Positions 1 to 11,142 of a stretch of DNA of 64,000 nt are shown piece by piece; positions within the stretch are counted from its first letter, which is position 1; each line of letters starts with the position of its first letter. The notes beneath the pieces are model-generated. The model was given only the letters and a program-made list of their open reading frames with translations. It made no database searches and was not told the DNA's origin. The DNA is taken from contig OX578280.1 in NCBI GenBank assembly GCA_951217055.1, positions 43,155,882-43,219,881 of the forward strand. Direction: 5' to 3'. Source of the DNA: Gerris lacustris (lineage: Eukaryota > Arthropoda > Insecta > Hemiptera > Gerridae). Made by a program: the position numbers and the translations under genes.

Positions 1-677
1 GTCTCCCGCTAGGGGGTCAAAGTTTTGAAATTTTTGAAAATTCACGATTTAAACTCATTTTTTGGGCTTTTTTACTATGTTAGTCATTTGTAATCTATGT
101 TTAAGGCATGTTTCTATAATCTACAATTGTTTCTGTATAAGAAAATGCCTTTATGTGATAAAAATAAATAATACGATGCAACATAACAAATGACGTATAT
201 AATTATTATGGTAAAAACCCAAAACGTCAAATTAAACTATTTTTCAATTTTAGGTTGCCTCTCCTAGCTTATTTTTGACTTATAATGCTACAAATCAAAA
301 AAAATTGTCAGAACTTACCACAAGAAGGTATTGCAATTCGAGCTCCACCTAATAAACCCCCCCCCCCCCCCTCCCCTGATTTTGGAAAATTCAATTAGTG
401 CAAACTAAATTTGAGAATTTTATCATTACTTACAACTAAATACAAACTATTTTGTTTTAAACTACTATAGCAATATATACAATACTAATATTTAACTTAT
501 ATATTATACAAATTATAATTACAAAATTAAAATAATATGTCTGATTTTTTTTTTCTATAATCTTAACGGAAAAATCTTTTTTACTCTCGAATTTAGGAAT
601 TTTTTCCCCTATTGTTTAATGTCTGGAGAATAAGAAATAACGATCCTCTGTTTTATGAATGTCACTGGAAGCTTTTG
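1..677 (+). repeat. left terminal inverted repeat (partial)
   Basis: This arm pairs with 1817-2488 with only scattered differences, including a poly-C run at about 358-370 that matches a poly-G run at 2121-2129. The ORF on the plus strand starting at 612 begins inside this arm. The outermost part lies outside the window. Confidence 0.9.
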
Positions 678-1860
678 CATATCAGAGCACATCATGAAGT
701 ATGGTCATGGGAACAATTGATGGAAGGACTTCAAATCATTGAGAAAAGAGCTTCAAGAAATGAGGGAGATCTCACAACAGTTAGAGCAAAAGTCGAGGAA
801 AATCTAGATGACACAGGAAGACCGCTTACTTCATCTGAAACTACAGAAACAAGTGCCACTGATTCAGAGTTTGAGGTAAATATCCGGCAAATAAGTAACC
901 AAATGAGAATACCTCTTCACTCTTCCGACTCTGGCAGAGGTCAAGTAAGAACGGGTGTTTCTAACAGAGCAGCTGCGATGATAGCCTCCGCTAACCTTGC
1001 TGACGCAGGCATTTTAGATTCTTCACCACCATGTGTGATAGATCACAGTAAAGTTCGCAGGGAGAAGCAAGTCCAATATATTGAATAAAAAAAATCGAAG
1101 GAAAAACAAAAATTACTTTGAACGGACTATATTTAGATGGCACAAAGGTCGAAACAGTGGAACTTACAAAGAAAGGTACAAAGATCCATAAAACAATTGA
1201 GAAAGAGGAAAATTTTGTGCTCCTCCAAGAACCAGGATCTAAATATTTGGACTTGGTAACTCCGTTAAGTGGAACTTAAGTGGAACTGTCTTCAATCTTT
1301 AATTATTTAAAAGAAAAAATATTGAATGTTCAGATTTGTTGGTATTTGGCTGCGATGGAACCAATTTAAATACTGGAATAAGAAGAGGTGCCATAAGACT
1401 TGCAGAATGCAGACTAGGAAGATCTCTACAGTGGTTAATATGCCTACTTCATAGCAATGAGTTGCCACTTCGGCATCTAATACAGCATTTGGATGGCAAG
1501 ACTAAAGGTCCATATATGTATTCTGGGCCAATAGATATAGATAATGAAGTTAGAAAGTATGGATGGAATAAAGTTCTGACTGCATGTAACAGGAATTTTG
1601 AAAACAAAGAGACATCAAAATTCCTAAAATTAATTTTGATGCCTCAAACTACGTTAATATGATTGACTGGAGCATTATAAAAGTGACAAACACCGCTGAC
1701 AAGAGTCATTTCTACAGATGAGGTCACAGCAGCAGTATTAGACGGTCGAATCCCTCAAACTAATTTAAATTATCCTAGTCATACTCAGGCTGTTGAGCGC
1801 TGGGTAAAGCTGGTTACAAAAGCTTCCAGTGACATTCATAAAACAGAGGATCGTTATTTC
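612..1860 (+). pseudogene. broken transposase-like gene of the long-TIR element
   Basis: Four successive reading-frame blocks lie between the TIRs. (1) 612-1088, 158 codons, a hydrophilic region with RTGVSNRAAAMIASANLADA near its end, then IDHSKVRREK. (2) About 1113-1277, with LNGLYLDGTKVETVEL and EEN..LLQEPGSKYLDLVTP. (3) 1336-1662, with VFGCDGTNLNTG, QWLICLLHSNELPLRH and LDGKTKGP. (4) About 1716-1860, with DGRIPQTNLNYPSHTQAVER. I recognise this order of motifs from uncharacterised arthropod repeat-encoded proteins but cannot name the family. The D of GCDGTN, the C-x-x-H of CLLH and the E of AVER are spaced in a way compatible with an RNase-H-fold transposase; that is inference. Frame changes and stops separate the blocks, so this copy cannot make one protein. 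Confidence 0.7.
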
Positions 1861-2605
1861 TTATTCTCCAGACATTAAACAATAGGGGAAAAAATTCCTA
1901 AATTCGAGAGTAAAAAAGATTTTTCCGTTAAGATTATAGAAAAAAAAATCAGACATATTATTTAAATTTTGTAATTATAATTTGTATAATATATAAGTTA
2001 AATATTAGTATTGTATATATTGCTATAGTAGTTTAAAACAAAATAGTTTGTATTTAGTTGTAAGTAATGATAAAATTCTCAAATTTAGTTTGCACTAATT
2101 GAATTTTCCAAAATCAGTGGAGGGGGGGGGTTTATTAGGTGGAGCTCGAATTGCAAATACCTTCTTGTGGTAAGTTCTGATCATTTTTTTTTATTTGTAG
2201 CATTATAAGTCAAAAATAAGCTAGGAGAGGCAACCTAAAATTGAAAAATAGTTTAATTTGACGTTTTGGGTTTTTACCATAATTATTATATATGTCATTT
2301 GTTATGTTACATCGTATTATTTATTTTTTATCTCATAAAGGCATTTTCTTATACAGAAACAATTGTAGATTATAGAAACATGCCTTAAACATAGATTACA
2401 AATAACTAACATAGTAAAAAAGCCCAAAAAATGAGTTTAAATCGTGTTTTTTCAAAAATTTCAAAACTTTGACCCCCCAGCGGGAGACCTAGGGGGGGCC
2501 CGATTTGGCTCAAATTTTTTCCTCGGGGTTTTCTCATGAAATGGCAAGTTTTTAGAGGTACGGTGGTTACGATCTCGAAAAAAGTGTTTTTTCGACCCAC
2601 CCTAA
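1817..2605 (-). repeat. right terminal inverted repeat
   Basis: This is the reverse complement of the left arm up to 2488. It then continues about 117 bases to the presumed tip ...cccaccctaa. The minus-strand ORF at 2406-2600 lies wholly inside it and is a repeat shadow. Confidence 0.85.
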
Positions 2606-2608
2606 TGT

Positions 2609-2880
2609 AGATGCTCTACTGACCGCCTGGGGACTTCCAGAGTACGGAGAAATATTTAGAGGTAAGTGTAATCAGTTGAATTGTAATTAATCAATGCAAA
2701 TTTTATAAATTTGTTTTATAATGTTCCTCACATGGTCTTTTGATTTATAGCGTTCTAATTTTTTCCAGGTTAAAATGGAAGTTGAAGGTTGCCTGAAAGA
2801 TTCCAATTTAAAATTTCTGGAATTCACATTTTCGACCATATATTTCAGTGGGATTCGGAAACGATTGCAGTACTCCTAAA
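2609..2880 (+). pseudogene. SAM-domain-like exon remnant next to the transposon end
   Basis: Directly after the transposon tip, one frame reads VDALLTAWGLPEYGEIFR, which resembles the first helices of a SAM-like domain. It is followed by a good splice-donor match (gtaagtg at 2661). About 100 bases on, a tttttccag acceptor (ends 2769) precedes VKMEVEGCLKDSNLKF and later GIRKRLQ before a stop. Joining the obvious donor and acceptor gives a stop at once, so the copy is broken or the junction differs. It could be a host exon remnant or part of another repeat. Confidence 0.3.
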
Positions 2881-3176
2881 AATACACAGGTTATGTCCTA
2901 TTTAATTTTGTCATTGAATGCTTTCTTTTCGATCTAACAATGCTTGAAGCACTAAAAAAAATCACCATGTAGCATTGTTTTATGACTTTGATTGAGGCTA
3001 ATTACTCATTTATTTTTAAAAATTGTATTGATAAGTGTAATATTTTTTTAATAAACGAGCCTTTTCCGCGGATTTTATTGTGAAATATTTTTGTATCTTT
3101 TAACATGTCTAAGTTATTAAAAAAAAAAAAAAAAAAATGTAATGACCAACTGCTATTTTTTAAAAAATAATATCAA

Positions 3177-3213
<37 letters not shown>

Positions 3214-5216
3214 AATTCGTGGGTCTAATGAGTAATATTTATGTATCTTGTTTTACATACCACTATTTAATACCCACACCGTCTATAGCATTGTTTTAGT
3301 ATTTTTTAACAATTATATTTTATAATTATAATATTTTTGTAAATAAACGCACATTTTGAAAGAGACTACTTATTTGTAACATTCCTTTTTAGTATTAAAG
3401 TGTGGCATTAATTATGTGAGATTTTCTTCTATTATATTTATGTATACAAATTTATTATTATATGTCATAAAGATACTTTATTTCATTTCAAACTCATAAG
3501 TGATATTACATTAATAAGCAGAAAGAAATCTAACAAAAAAGTCACAATTTACCTTGCAATACGGTAAAAGGTAAGGGATGAGGATAATATCACCATACTG
3601 ACTAGTAAATTATTTACTATATTTTTAGTAAAATAAACTTAATTTTACTAAAAAATCTGGCACTCTCTACCATTTGTCAAGTAATTATTCTTGTAAGTGT
3701 TTACCAAATCGGTTTGGTTGAAATAATCAAGTGGTGTAGTAGTATTTTAAACAGGGCGGTTGGTAAATTTTTTACCAAACCATAAAGTTAAAAAATAACT
3801 GTACTCAGGTAAAATAACGAGAACTCGTTTTACTAGAAAATTATTGCACAAATTATTTTTCTCTGGAAGTCACTATTCATGCCGAAAATTCTGGTAAAAA
3901 AAAAACAAATTCTGGTATTTTTTTTTTTTCAGTGCACATGTCGTATAAAACAAATCTTTAAGAATAACATAAACTGCATCTTCTCGTTTACTGACATTTA
4001 ACTTATTTGGCAAAGCCAGCTTTCAGCCTTCATAAGATCATCATCATTACCGAAATGTTGAAGAAATAGAGTTATATAAATTAATTGGATCAATAAATAA
4101 ACAAATGTTTAATTTACGTAGAAAAGACAGTTAAATGTTATATCACTTCTTTTTCACTTCTTTATTCACTTCTTTTGTTTATTATGTACTTTTCTTTATA
4201 CTCGAATGCACTAGTGTTAGAACAACCAACAACACTTTCTAGGTATTTAACTTGCCCTTATTCTCAATAGATTTGAAACATGTTGAAATAATTCCTGCTT
4301 ACAGCTTTTTCAAGAGAGATTTTTCAACTACCGACATTATCCTATTCAAATATATACAGAAATCCTTCCATCCTAAACCTTTACCTCACAGTAGAAGAAA
4401 ACGCGGAAAAAACTTTTCCATTTTCTTAACATATCTAATTCTATTCGTATTTTAAGTCTTGGATTTCCATATTTTTAAAACTAGTACCGCACTGACATAA
4501 CTTATTTGAAAATATTTTCTTATTCAAAGAAAATACGCCCTGAGTACATACACACACACATACGCGATACAACATGTAGCTCTGATAAATCTGGCCGCCA
4601 ACTATACGCTGCTGAAACGTGAATTTCTTGCTTCTTTTAACGATTCATTTAGCATACTATTTCCTAAGTTGCAATACTCCTTCTATTCTTATTATTATAA
4701 ATATCATTATTCCTACACAACCGATATTCCTTTAATTTATAAAGGGATTTATTATTTTTAAAAATTCATTGCAATAAATAATATTATAACTATATGTTAG
4801 TTTAGTTATTAGGTAGAGGCAACCACAACGATTATTATTATGCCTTAAAAAAAGCGATGCGGAGTTACATCTCCCGTCAATAACAGTAGGACAAGGTTTT
4901 GATAAATGTGATCATGGCGTGATGCAAACAAATTAATGTAGTATACATTTTAACACATGAATAAAATTTAAGATTAAAATGCACGCTCAGCTCAATATTG
5001 CAAGCAGACAACTGCATTGCACACCTGGTGTATAATTCATATTACTTTGCCTTAAAAGTTACTATCTTGTATAAACTATATACTTTCAAATACTCTTCAC
5101 CATCCTTCTTTAAAACGAATAAATAAACATGTACTTAAAATTTACTATTAACTAAATTAGAATTTCTGCAGTTGTTAATCGCATATAGTACTTACAGTGG
5201 AGCATGCCTTAGTAGT
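2881..5216. other. AT-rich stretch, no gene seen
   Basis: It holds a poly-A run (about 3119-3137), with aataaa about 70 bases upstream, and a (TA)n tract (3183-3211). A stretch at about 3600-3910 repeats ttaccaaa/ggtttggt words in both orientations. The only ORF (4252-4455, 67 codons) shows no domain or codon signal. I see no coding evidence. Confidence 0.6.
3183..3211. repeat. (TA)n microsatellite
   Basis: About 14 uninterrupted TA units. Confidence 0.95.
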
Positions 5217-5290
5217 CACATACACACACACACACATGTCCACATCACATATATATGTGTCCAAAAGATTGTGTGTGTGTGTGTGTGTGC
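5217..5290. repeat. paired (CA)n and (TG)n microsatellites
   Basis: A CA tract at 5219-5236 is followed 34 bases later by a TG tract at about 5270-5289. Together they can form a hairpin. The two small overlapping ORFs here (5197-5403, 5255-5443) translate the TG tract and a family A repeat. Confidence 0.85.
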
Positions 5291-5345
5291 TCAGGGCGTC
5301 CTCCTCTTTTATTTTACTCCCCCATGATGCATTTTCGTTACAATA

Positions 5346-5930
5346 TAGACTGCCAATTAGTGTGGCACATAGATTCTTTGCATTTTATCACGTACTTTAT
5401 TGATTTTATGCTTTTACAAGCTATTATTGTCCAATTTATTTAATTATTTCCCCCGTTTTTTTTAATGTCAAAATTGTTTTGATTTTTTTACATAATTTAA
5501 AGTATCAATTAAACAAAAGTTAGGGAGCGCAGACGGTTACAATTAATCTGGGGGTATCTGCGGGCTACTTTTGACAAACCATCAAAATCAGATAAGTACT
5601 ATTGAAGATATAAGTGTAAATAAATGTATAGTTGTGTGCATGTGAAAGGGAAACAAATTGGCGCATAAGGTTGAAACTTATATGGGACCAACAATGGGCC
5701 AATTATGACCTACCATCCAAATTTCAATAATATCGGAAGAGTAGTTTTTATGATATGTTGGTTCGCAATAATTGAGTGACAGACCGACAGACAGACATGG
5801 AACCGAACATGTTTCCTGATGTCTGAAACGGATTTCTGTCTTTGAATTTTTGAAATCAGAGACCTAAATTTTTTCGTTCTTCAGAACGATCACATAGCTT
5901 CCATTACCTTCGGTAAGCTCGGAAGCAAAA
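5346..5930 (-). repeat. family A repeat, near full length
   Basis: Read on the minus strand, it runs from gcttccgag (5924) to ggcagtc (5348). It matches the copy at 19816-20400 through most of its length: the head hairpins, the gtctgtctgtc run, the gaaatttggatggtagg segment, and the cgcagataccc and cataggaagc-like tail words. No coding capacity. Confidence 0.8.
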
Positions 5931-5932
5931 AT

Positions 5933-6153
5933 TGTTAACTCTTTTAACCCAATGTTTTTAAAGGCTGATTTTTTGGGGCTTCAGTATATTTTTTCTGTGT
6001 TAGGGTAATTACACATAACTTAACTGCTAAGTTTCAATTTTTGTTGGGTACTTTCAGAGATACAAATGTGCGTTAACGACGGACAGCTAGGCAGACAAAC
6101 AAACGGAGGAAATTATAAGGGTCCTCGGTTTTTCATGTGGACCCAATCTAATA
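5933..6153 (+). repeat. family E repeat, 3' portion
   Basis: It matches the end of the copy at 46198-46856: ttttctgtgttagg, attacacataactta, gttaacgac, gacagctaggcagaca and a closing aagggtcctcggtttt. Its last ~25 bases are a diverged version of the end shared with family C. It abuts family A directly. Confidence 0.7.
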
Positions 6154-7224
6154 TCAAAAATAATAGAACAAACTGACTTTTCTCGTTAAATGATTTAACT
6201 CTTTCCTACAACATATAAAGTAAAACAGTAATGAAATAAATACATAGAAGTTGAAAAGATAAAGAATTGTGAAGAGACAGTATTTTAAAGATCTTTACTG
6301 TTACAGAAGAGACAGGCAAGTAATAAGGGTAATAAATTCTTTAGGGCTGCACTCATAAATATACTGTCACAATTTATTCCCTTCAAAACCCTCTAACACA
6401 GAGAAAATAATCTATTCTAGCATGTAATGGACTTGACTATGTATTAAATCTTTTATTTTATTCTCATTACTATATTTTTAGAGATATCTATTATCTATAT
6501 CACTAAGAAGGCATAAGTAGCGAAAACATTTTCAACATATCAACAACAAAAATTTAATAATCAAATCTTAATCTGAAATAATCATATTTCATTATATTTT
6601 CTTAATTTTGTAATTATGTAAAAGTAAAAAATTGTTATAATGTGCTACTAATTTATTTAATTTAAAGTCAGCTAAGGAAAATAAAAATTGTTACTGTTTA
6701 GTGGCTTGTTATTGTTTATGTATCAGTAAACTGATGAGTTTTTAAACGCAACTATATTTTGAGTATTTTATTTCTGCTTTATGACAATATATTAAAATTA
6801 AAATAGTAACAGTGTTAATTATTTTATCTCAAGTAGGGAGAAAAAGTTATGATTTTGGATTAGTTTAGAGGGACTAAAGTAAGCCTTTTTTCTTCTCTGA
6901 ACTTAAAAAGTAGTAAAACCAGAGAGAAAAATAAGGATACCCAGCTTAATTATTTTATAAATAATATAGAATAAATGACTAATGTTGTGAAGTTGTTGAA
7001 ATCAGGTTGGCGACACTGCTTTTTTTGACCTTATTTTTAATTTCCGCTTATCATTGTTAAATCCTGCATCTAAATAACCTTCTATTTGAGTTTAATTGCA
7101 ATTCTTATTTGTTTTTAATATTGAGTCTCATATATCTGCTATTAAAAGTTTAACAATTATTGTTATTTATTAAAATAATAAATAAAAACTGTTTAATGGA
7201 TGAAAATGTGTATTTTCTCTCTAC
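6154..7224. other. AT-rich stretch, no gene seen
   Basis: No ORF of note, tandem repeat or transposon end recognised. Confidence 0.5.
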
Positions 7225-7420
7225 TAGAGATAAAATATTGTACCTCGGGAGTAATGTGCTATAATTCCCCTCGCGAAAATTATCTCCCTCGGCTGCGCCT
7301 TGGAAGCTAATAAATAAGCAAGGTCTGATTCCCTCGGCTTCGCCTCGGGATTTAGGGACAGTGGTTCCTTCGGCTTCACCTCAAGAACCAACTTATTCGC
7401 TCAAGGGATAATGACTTTAC
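7225..7420. repeat. GC-richer island with iterated ctcggcttcgcctcgg words
   Basis: The words cctcgg, ctcggctgcgcc, ctcggcttcgcctcgg and ttcggcttcacctc recur at about 40-60-base spacing. Local GC content is well above the surroundings. It looks like a degenerate dispersed or tandem repeat. The downstream ORF (7411-7647) has no recognisable domain. Confidence 0.5.
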
Positions 7421-7707
7421 TCCCTAGGTGCGCAAATAACTATACTACCCTTACTTGTTTACCTTTATTATTATCGTTATGTTACAAATATACCGGTTTT
7501 CTATTTAAAACAAGACGTTGGATTTATTACCAAGAAGGCATATTGCCCGAAACATGTTCTATTTATTTATTAAATAATTTGCGCCGTGACGAGACAGCTT
7601 GTAAATTAACTAGGCCTGCCAAAGAGCTTATACAACTTAACTTGTAATGGATACTACGGGGTTAGTGAGTCGTTCAATCAGCTGTATAAACCTTAAAATT
7701 GGTAAAC

Positions 7708-7945
7708 TCAGTCTGTGTAGACTACAGACGACCTAAACTACTGAACCGATTTTGATATAATTTTGCATACAGTTTGAGAAAAATTCATACCCCGTGGTGA
7801 AAATATTCAATAATAATTTAATGCAACTACAAAAACTCGACATAACTAACAAATGCAAAACACTGGACCAACAACTAACTATGCACTCGTATATGAGAAA
7901 GTTTGTCTGAGTTTTCTCACACCGATTTCTTAATATAAATTATAA
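7708..7945 (+). repeat. family D repeat, partial
   Basis: It matches 28030-28612: acctaaactactgaaccgat, cataccccgtggtgaaa, and the terminal ctcgtatatgagaaagtttg followed by gtctgag. The central part of the full-length copy is missing. Confidence 0.75.
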
Positions 7946-7962
7946 ATACAAAGCAAGACCTA

Positions 7963-7970
7963 ACCTATAA
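7963..7970 (+). repeat. 8-bp target site duplication, left copy
   Basis: acctataa flanks the element ending at 9495; the right copy is at 9496-9503. Confidence 0.9.
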
Positions 7971-8013
7971 CAGTGGCGCACCCAGGGGGGGGCACGGGGG
8001 GCACGTGCCCCCC

Positions 8014-8465
8014 CCAAAGCCAGACCTAAAATATAAGTAGGCAATTCCGCAGCACGTGTTAACGTATAATAGTGTTGTGATATAAAAAAATAAATAAATA
8101 AAAAAGTAATTATATACCTAGTTTAGCCCGACATTTTTTTTTTTTTGGCGTTTAAAAAGACATGCCCCCCCCCCCTCCCCCCAAAGCCAAAGACGTAAAA
8201 TTTAAGTATGCAATTTCGCAGCACATGTTAAAGTAATAGTGAAAAAAATAAATAAATAAGTAATTATATACCTAGTTTAGCCCGACATATTGTTTTGGCG
8301 TTTAAAAAGACGTGCCCCCCCCCCCCCCCCTCCTCCAAAGCCATAGCCTTGAAATTTAAGTATGCAAATAAGTTAGTATTTTAAATAAGTCAGTATCACT
8401 TAATAAATAAGTAATAATCTACCTAGTTTTGCCCGACATATTTTTTTTTGGTGTTTAAAAAGAAG
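8014..8465. repeat. three-unit tandem repeat inside the hAT element
   Basis: Units begin with ccaaagcc at 8014, 8181 and 8335 and are 167, 154 and about 131 bases long. Each carries taagtaggcaatt-like words, aataaataa, tacctagttttgcccgacat and a final ggcgtttaaaaaga. The first two units end in a poly-C run. Units one and two are closest; the third lost its middle. Confidence 0.85.
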
Positions 8466-9289
8466 ATGAAGAAAAAGAATAGAAGTAAGTTAAGTTATCA
8501 ACCCGTTTAGGTTAAGGATCTATAAAATAGGGATGGAGCTCCTGGGTAAAAAGTGTCGTCTATTGAACTTGGAAAAATCTGCATAAAATTACGACTACGC
8601 ATGGTCAGAACTTTTTAGTGGGACGAATTTCCTTCCGACTATTATCCATTGTTTATTTTGAATGAAAGGTTACAATATAACATTTTTAAATCAAGTTTTT
8701 AATTAAATGTTTATGTTTTAAGTGTTTTTATTTTAGTCTAAAGTTTTACTTTAATATATTAATTAAATTTAATTAAAATTGTTAATAGCAGTCATTAGAA
8801 TAGTTTTTAATTATCGAATAATTAATATTAATGAATTTGGAAACGGGTTCAATTGTAGAATAAGATTTTAAAAAGTTGCAGATACCCGACCTTTTCCAAG
8901 GGATACTATTTTTTTTACTTATTGGCTGGACTATTATATACCCTACTATGTTTATTTTTAACCTAATACTATTAGCTAATTTCTGTTAAACTCAAAACAT
9001 TTGGCGTACGTATTTTTTTTTGTTAATTCACATAACTAAAATATTTTTAAAATGTAACAATTTATTTTTCTGGCTACTAAAATAAAACATTAATCTATTA
9101 TATAATGTACAACTTTTAACAATAAAATATTATTAGTATGTATATAATTTTGTTTAAATAAAATACCCCGGTCTTCATGTCCCGTTCATAAAAAACTTAA
9201 ATTTATTTGTATATAATAACATTTTAGATGCTCTTGGAATAGGCTAAAAAGACGTTTTCAAGTAACTTAAACTATAAAAATTTTCCCGG

Positions 9290-9358
9290 GGGAGGACCCC
9301 CGGACCCCCTTAAAAGAGAGCCCAGCCCCCCTTACAAATTGGCTGGATCCGCCCTTGA
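9290..9358 (+). mobile_element. possible nested hAT-like terminus, one end only
   Basis: The segment ...cagccccccttacaaattggctggatccgcccttg resembles the tip of another hAT-type family ending in ctggatccgccc(c)tg. No matching opposite end was found in the host element, so the insertion is truncated or the resemblance is chance. Confidence 0.35.
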
Positions 9359-9511
9359 TATGAAGTAATTTAAGAACAAAGAAAACCAGATTGGTTAATT
9401 GTCTGTGATTATGCTAAGCCCACATAACATCCCCCCCCCCCTTAATTTTTTTTAATCTGTGCCCCTCCCAAAAATAAATCCTGGGTGCGCCACTGACCTA
9501 TAATAACATTT

Positions 9512-10231
9512 TTAGGGTCCGTAGGCAAAACCAAGGATCCTTATATTTTCCTGCGTGTGTCGGTCCGTCCGTCCTCTCACGGCTACACCTTTCGTCCGAT
9601 CACTTTGAAATTTGGCATATATGTGTCTTGTACCTACCCACATATTTTAAAAATATAGCGACTTAAAAAAAATATTTTTCAAAAAAAAATTAAGGTAAAA
9701 AAATTTAAAGGTTACATTTTTTTTCGACACCGTGAGGGGTACCATATGAAAGAGTACGTCGAGCTGATTACAAAAATATATAATTCTTTGGTTATAACTT
9801 ATAACTTTGATAGGGCGAGCGTAGGCAAGTTTATAGTGGGCGTGAAACGTGTCCCCCCCCCCCTTCTATCTCGCTTATGTGAAGTGCAAAAAATCTGAAA
9901 AAATTCCTGAACATTCTTTGACCAAAAGTAAAGATACCACTTTTTGGAAATTTCGAAAAAAATATTATTTTATTTTTTATTGACAAAATACGTTTTTTTT
10001 AAACTAAGGTCTTTTCGATGTATTTATATGGTTGTAGTCCGGTTCAGTGGCAAAAACATACTTTATCAGAAGTTTGTTTATGTGTTTTGAGCATATCAGA
10101 CCCATAGGATAGTTCAAAGTAAGCTTTTTAGCATTTTAAAAAACACCATCAATAGGGTACTACTTAAACTATACAGGGTTGCCTACGGACCCTCGCTGTG
10201 TGCTGACTAGCACACACTTGACCTGTTTATT
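9512..10231 (+). mobile_element. family C element, copy 1
   Basis: The same ~720-bp sequence recurs at 12146-12873; homology stops sharply at both ends (ttttagggtcc and gacctgtttatt). gggtccgtaggcaa near the start is inverted as ttgcctacggaccc near the end. This is followed by a 3' hairpin, gtgtgct-gact-agcacac. It contains a gtccgtccgtcc run, a gaaatttggcat segment and a poly-C run. No TIR lies at the very tips and no target duplication is evident. Subterminal inverted repeats plus a 3' stem-loop resemble Helentron-associated (DINE-like) elements; that is inference. Confidence 0.8.
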
Positions 10232-10732
10232 CTTTGAAAGAAAGCTCAGAAATCCAAATCAGTATAACTTCTTTTTTTAAAAAAAAACAACTTTCTGTTT
10301 TGATAACTCAAGTAGTTGATTAGAATAATCTCAAAACTTACCAAATTTTCCGCTTTCTGTAAGGAGGGGGGGGGGATGAAGAAAATTAGGGTTTAGAATA
10401 AGATACTGTAAAGGAATAAAAAAAAAATTTTAAAAATATTTTGGGTTCGTTATCTTTTGAAAAACTTCAAGTTAAAACATTTTTAAAAATCTAAGGTTTT
10501 TCCAGTTTGTTACTTTTGTTTATAATTGTCTCTTTATAAAGTTTCTTAGCCTCATCTTCTCTCTTTTTATGAGAAAATATATTTTTTATACCATTACAAT
10601 ATCAAAAGAGAAAATGTATTCAATGTACATAATTATTTATTAACATCTATTTAAAAAAAAAAAAAAAAAAAAAAAAATGAATCAGTTTATTTTTATCACT
10701 CGAGCCCTTTTATATAGATATATATAATATAG
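10232..10732. other. AT-rich stretch, no gene seen
   Basis: It contains short poly-G (about 10363-10375) and poly-A (about 10652-10677) runs, with no coding signal. Confidence 0.5.
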
Positions 10733-10768
10733 AACTCTCTTTGATGTCGGAAAGGTGATTTTTATATG

Positions 10769-10864
<96 letters not shown>

Positions 10865-10909
10865 CCATCATAATTCATAAAAATCACCTTTACAACATCA
10901 AAGAGAGTT
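10733..10909. mobile_element. small hairpin MITE with a (TA)n core
   Basis: Inverted ends aactctctttgatgt and acatcaaagagagtt extend inward through aaggtgatttttat and ataaaaatcacctt, with tgaata/tattca closing on a (TA)n tract (10772-10861). A 4-bp direct repeat, atag, flanks the element. The TA tract may have expanded from the palindrome centre. Confidence 0.75.
10772..10861. repeat. (TA)n microsatellite
   Basis: About 45 uninterrupted TA units at the centre of the hairpin MITE. Confidence 0.95.
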
Positions 10910-11142
10910 ATAGTGACACTAAAACAATAATAGTTTAAATATTTTATGCAAATTTAATTTAATACATACATCCATGACTTAAGCTGGCTTCATACAAATA
11001 GGAATTTGTGTGTGTGTCAAATTTACTTTACGCAAAATTACTACTCACAATCAATAAATATTTGAGTCGTGCACACTCTATGTCCTTGCTCCATGTGTGT
11101 GTGAGAATGATATCTTGAATCTAAAACAACAGATTATAATTA

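Larger units (their letters stand above)
1..2605. mobile_element. DNA transposon with long terminal inverted repeats, left end cut by the window
   Basis: The first ~677 bases recur as a near-perfect reverse complement at about 1817-2488. On the right, related terminal sequence continues to about 2605, ending ...ttcgacccaccctaa. The left TIR should therefore extend about 117 bases before position 1, and the element was near 2.7 kb. About 1.1 kb between the arms holds a broken gene (separate entry). Such TIRs are far longer than those of typical Tc1/mariner or hAT elements. The target duplication cannot be read because the left end is missing. Superfamily not assigned. Confidence 0.85.
7971..9495. 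mobile_element. non-autonomous hAT-type element
   Basis: The ends are inverted: cagtggcgcacccag at the left and ctgggtgcgccactg at the right, 15 of 15 bases. Exact 8-bp duplications (acctataa) flank it. An 8-bp duplication and a cagtggcg tip are hallmarks of the hAT superfamily. The 1.5-kb interior has no transposase frame. It carries an internal tandem repeat (8014-8465), several poly-C runs and a second hAT-like tip near 9290-9358. It sits 9 bases upstream of a family C copy. Confidence 0.9.
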
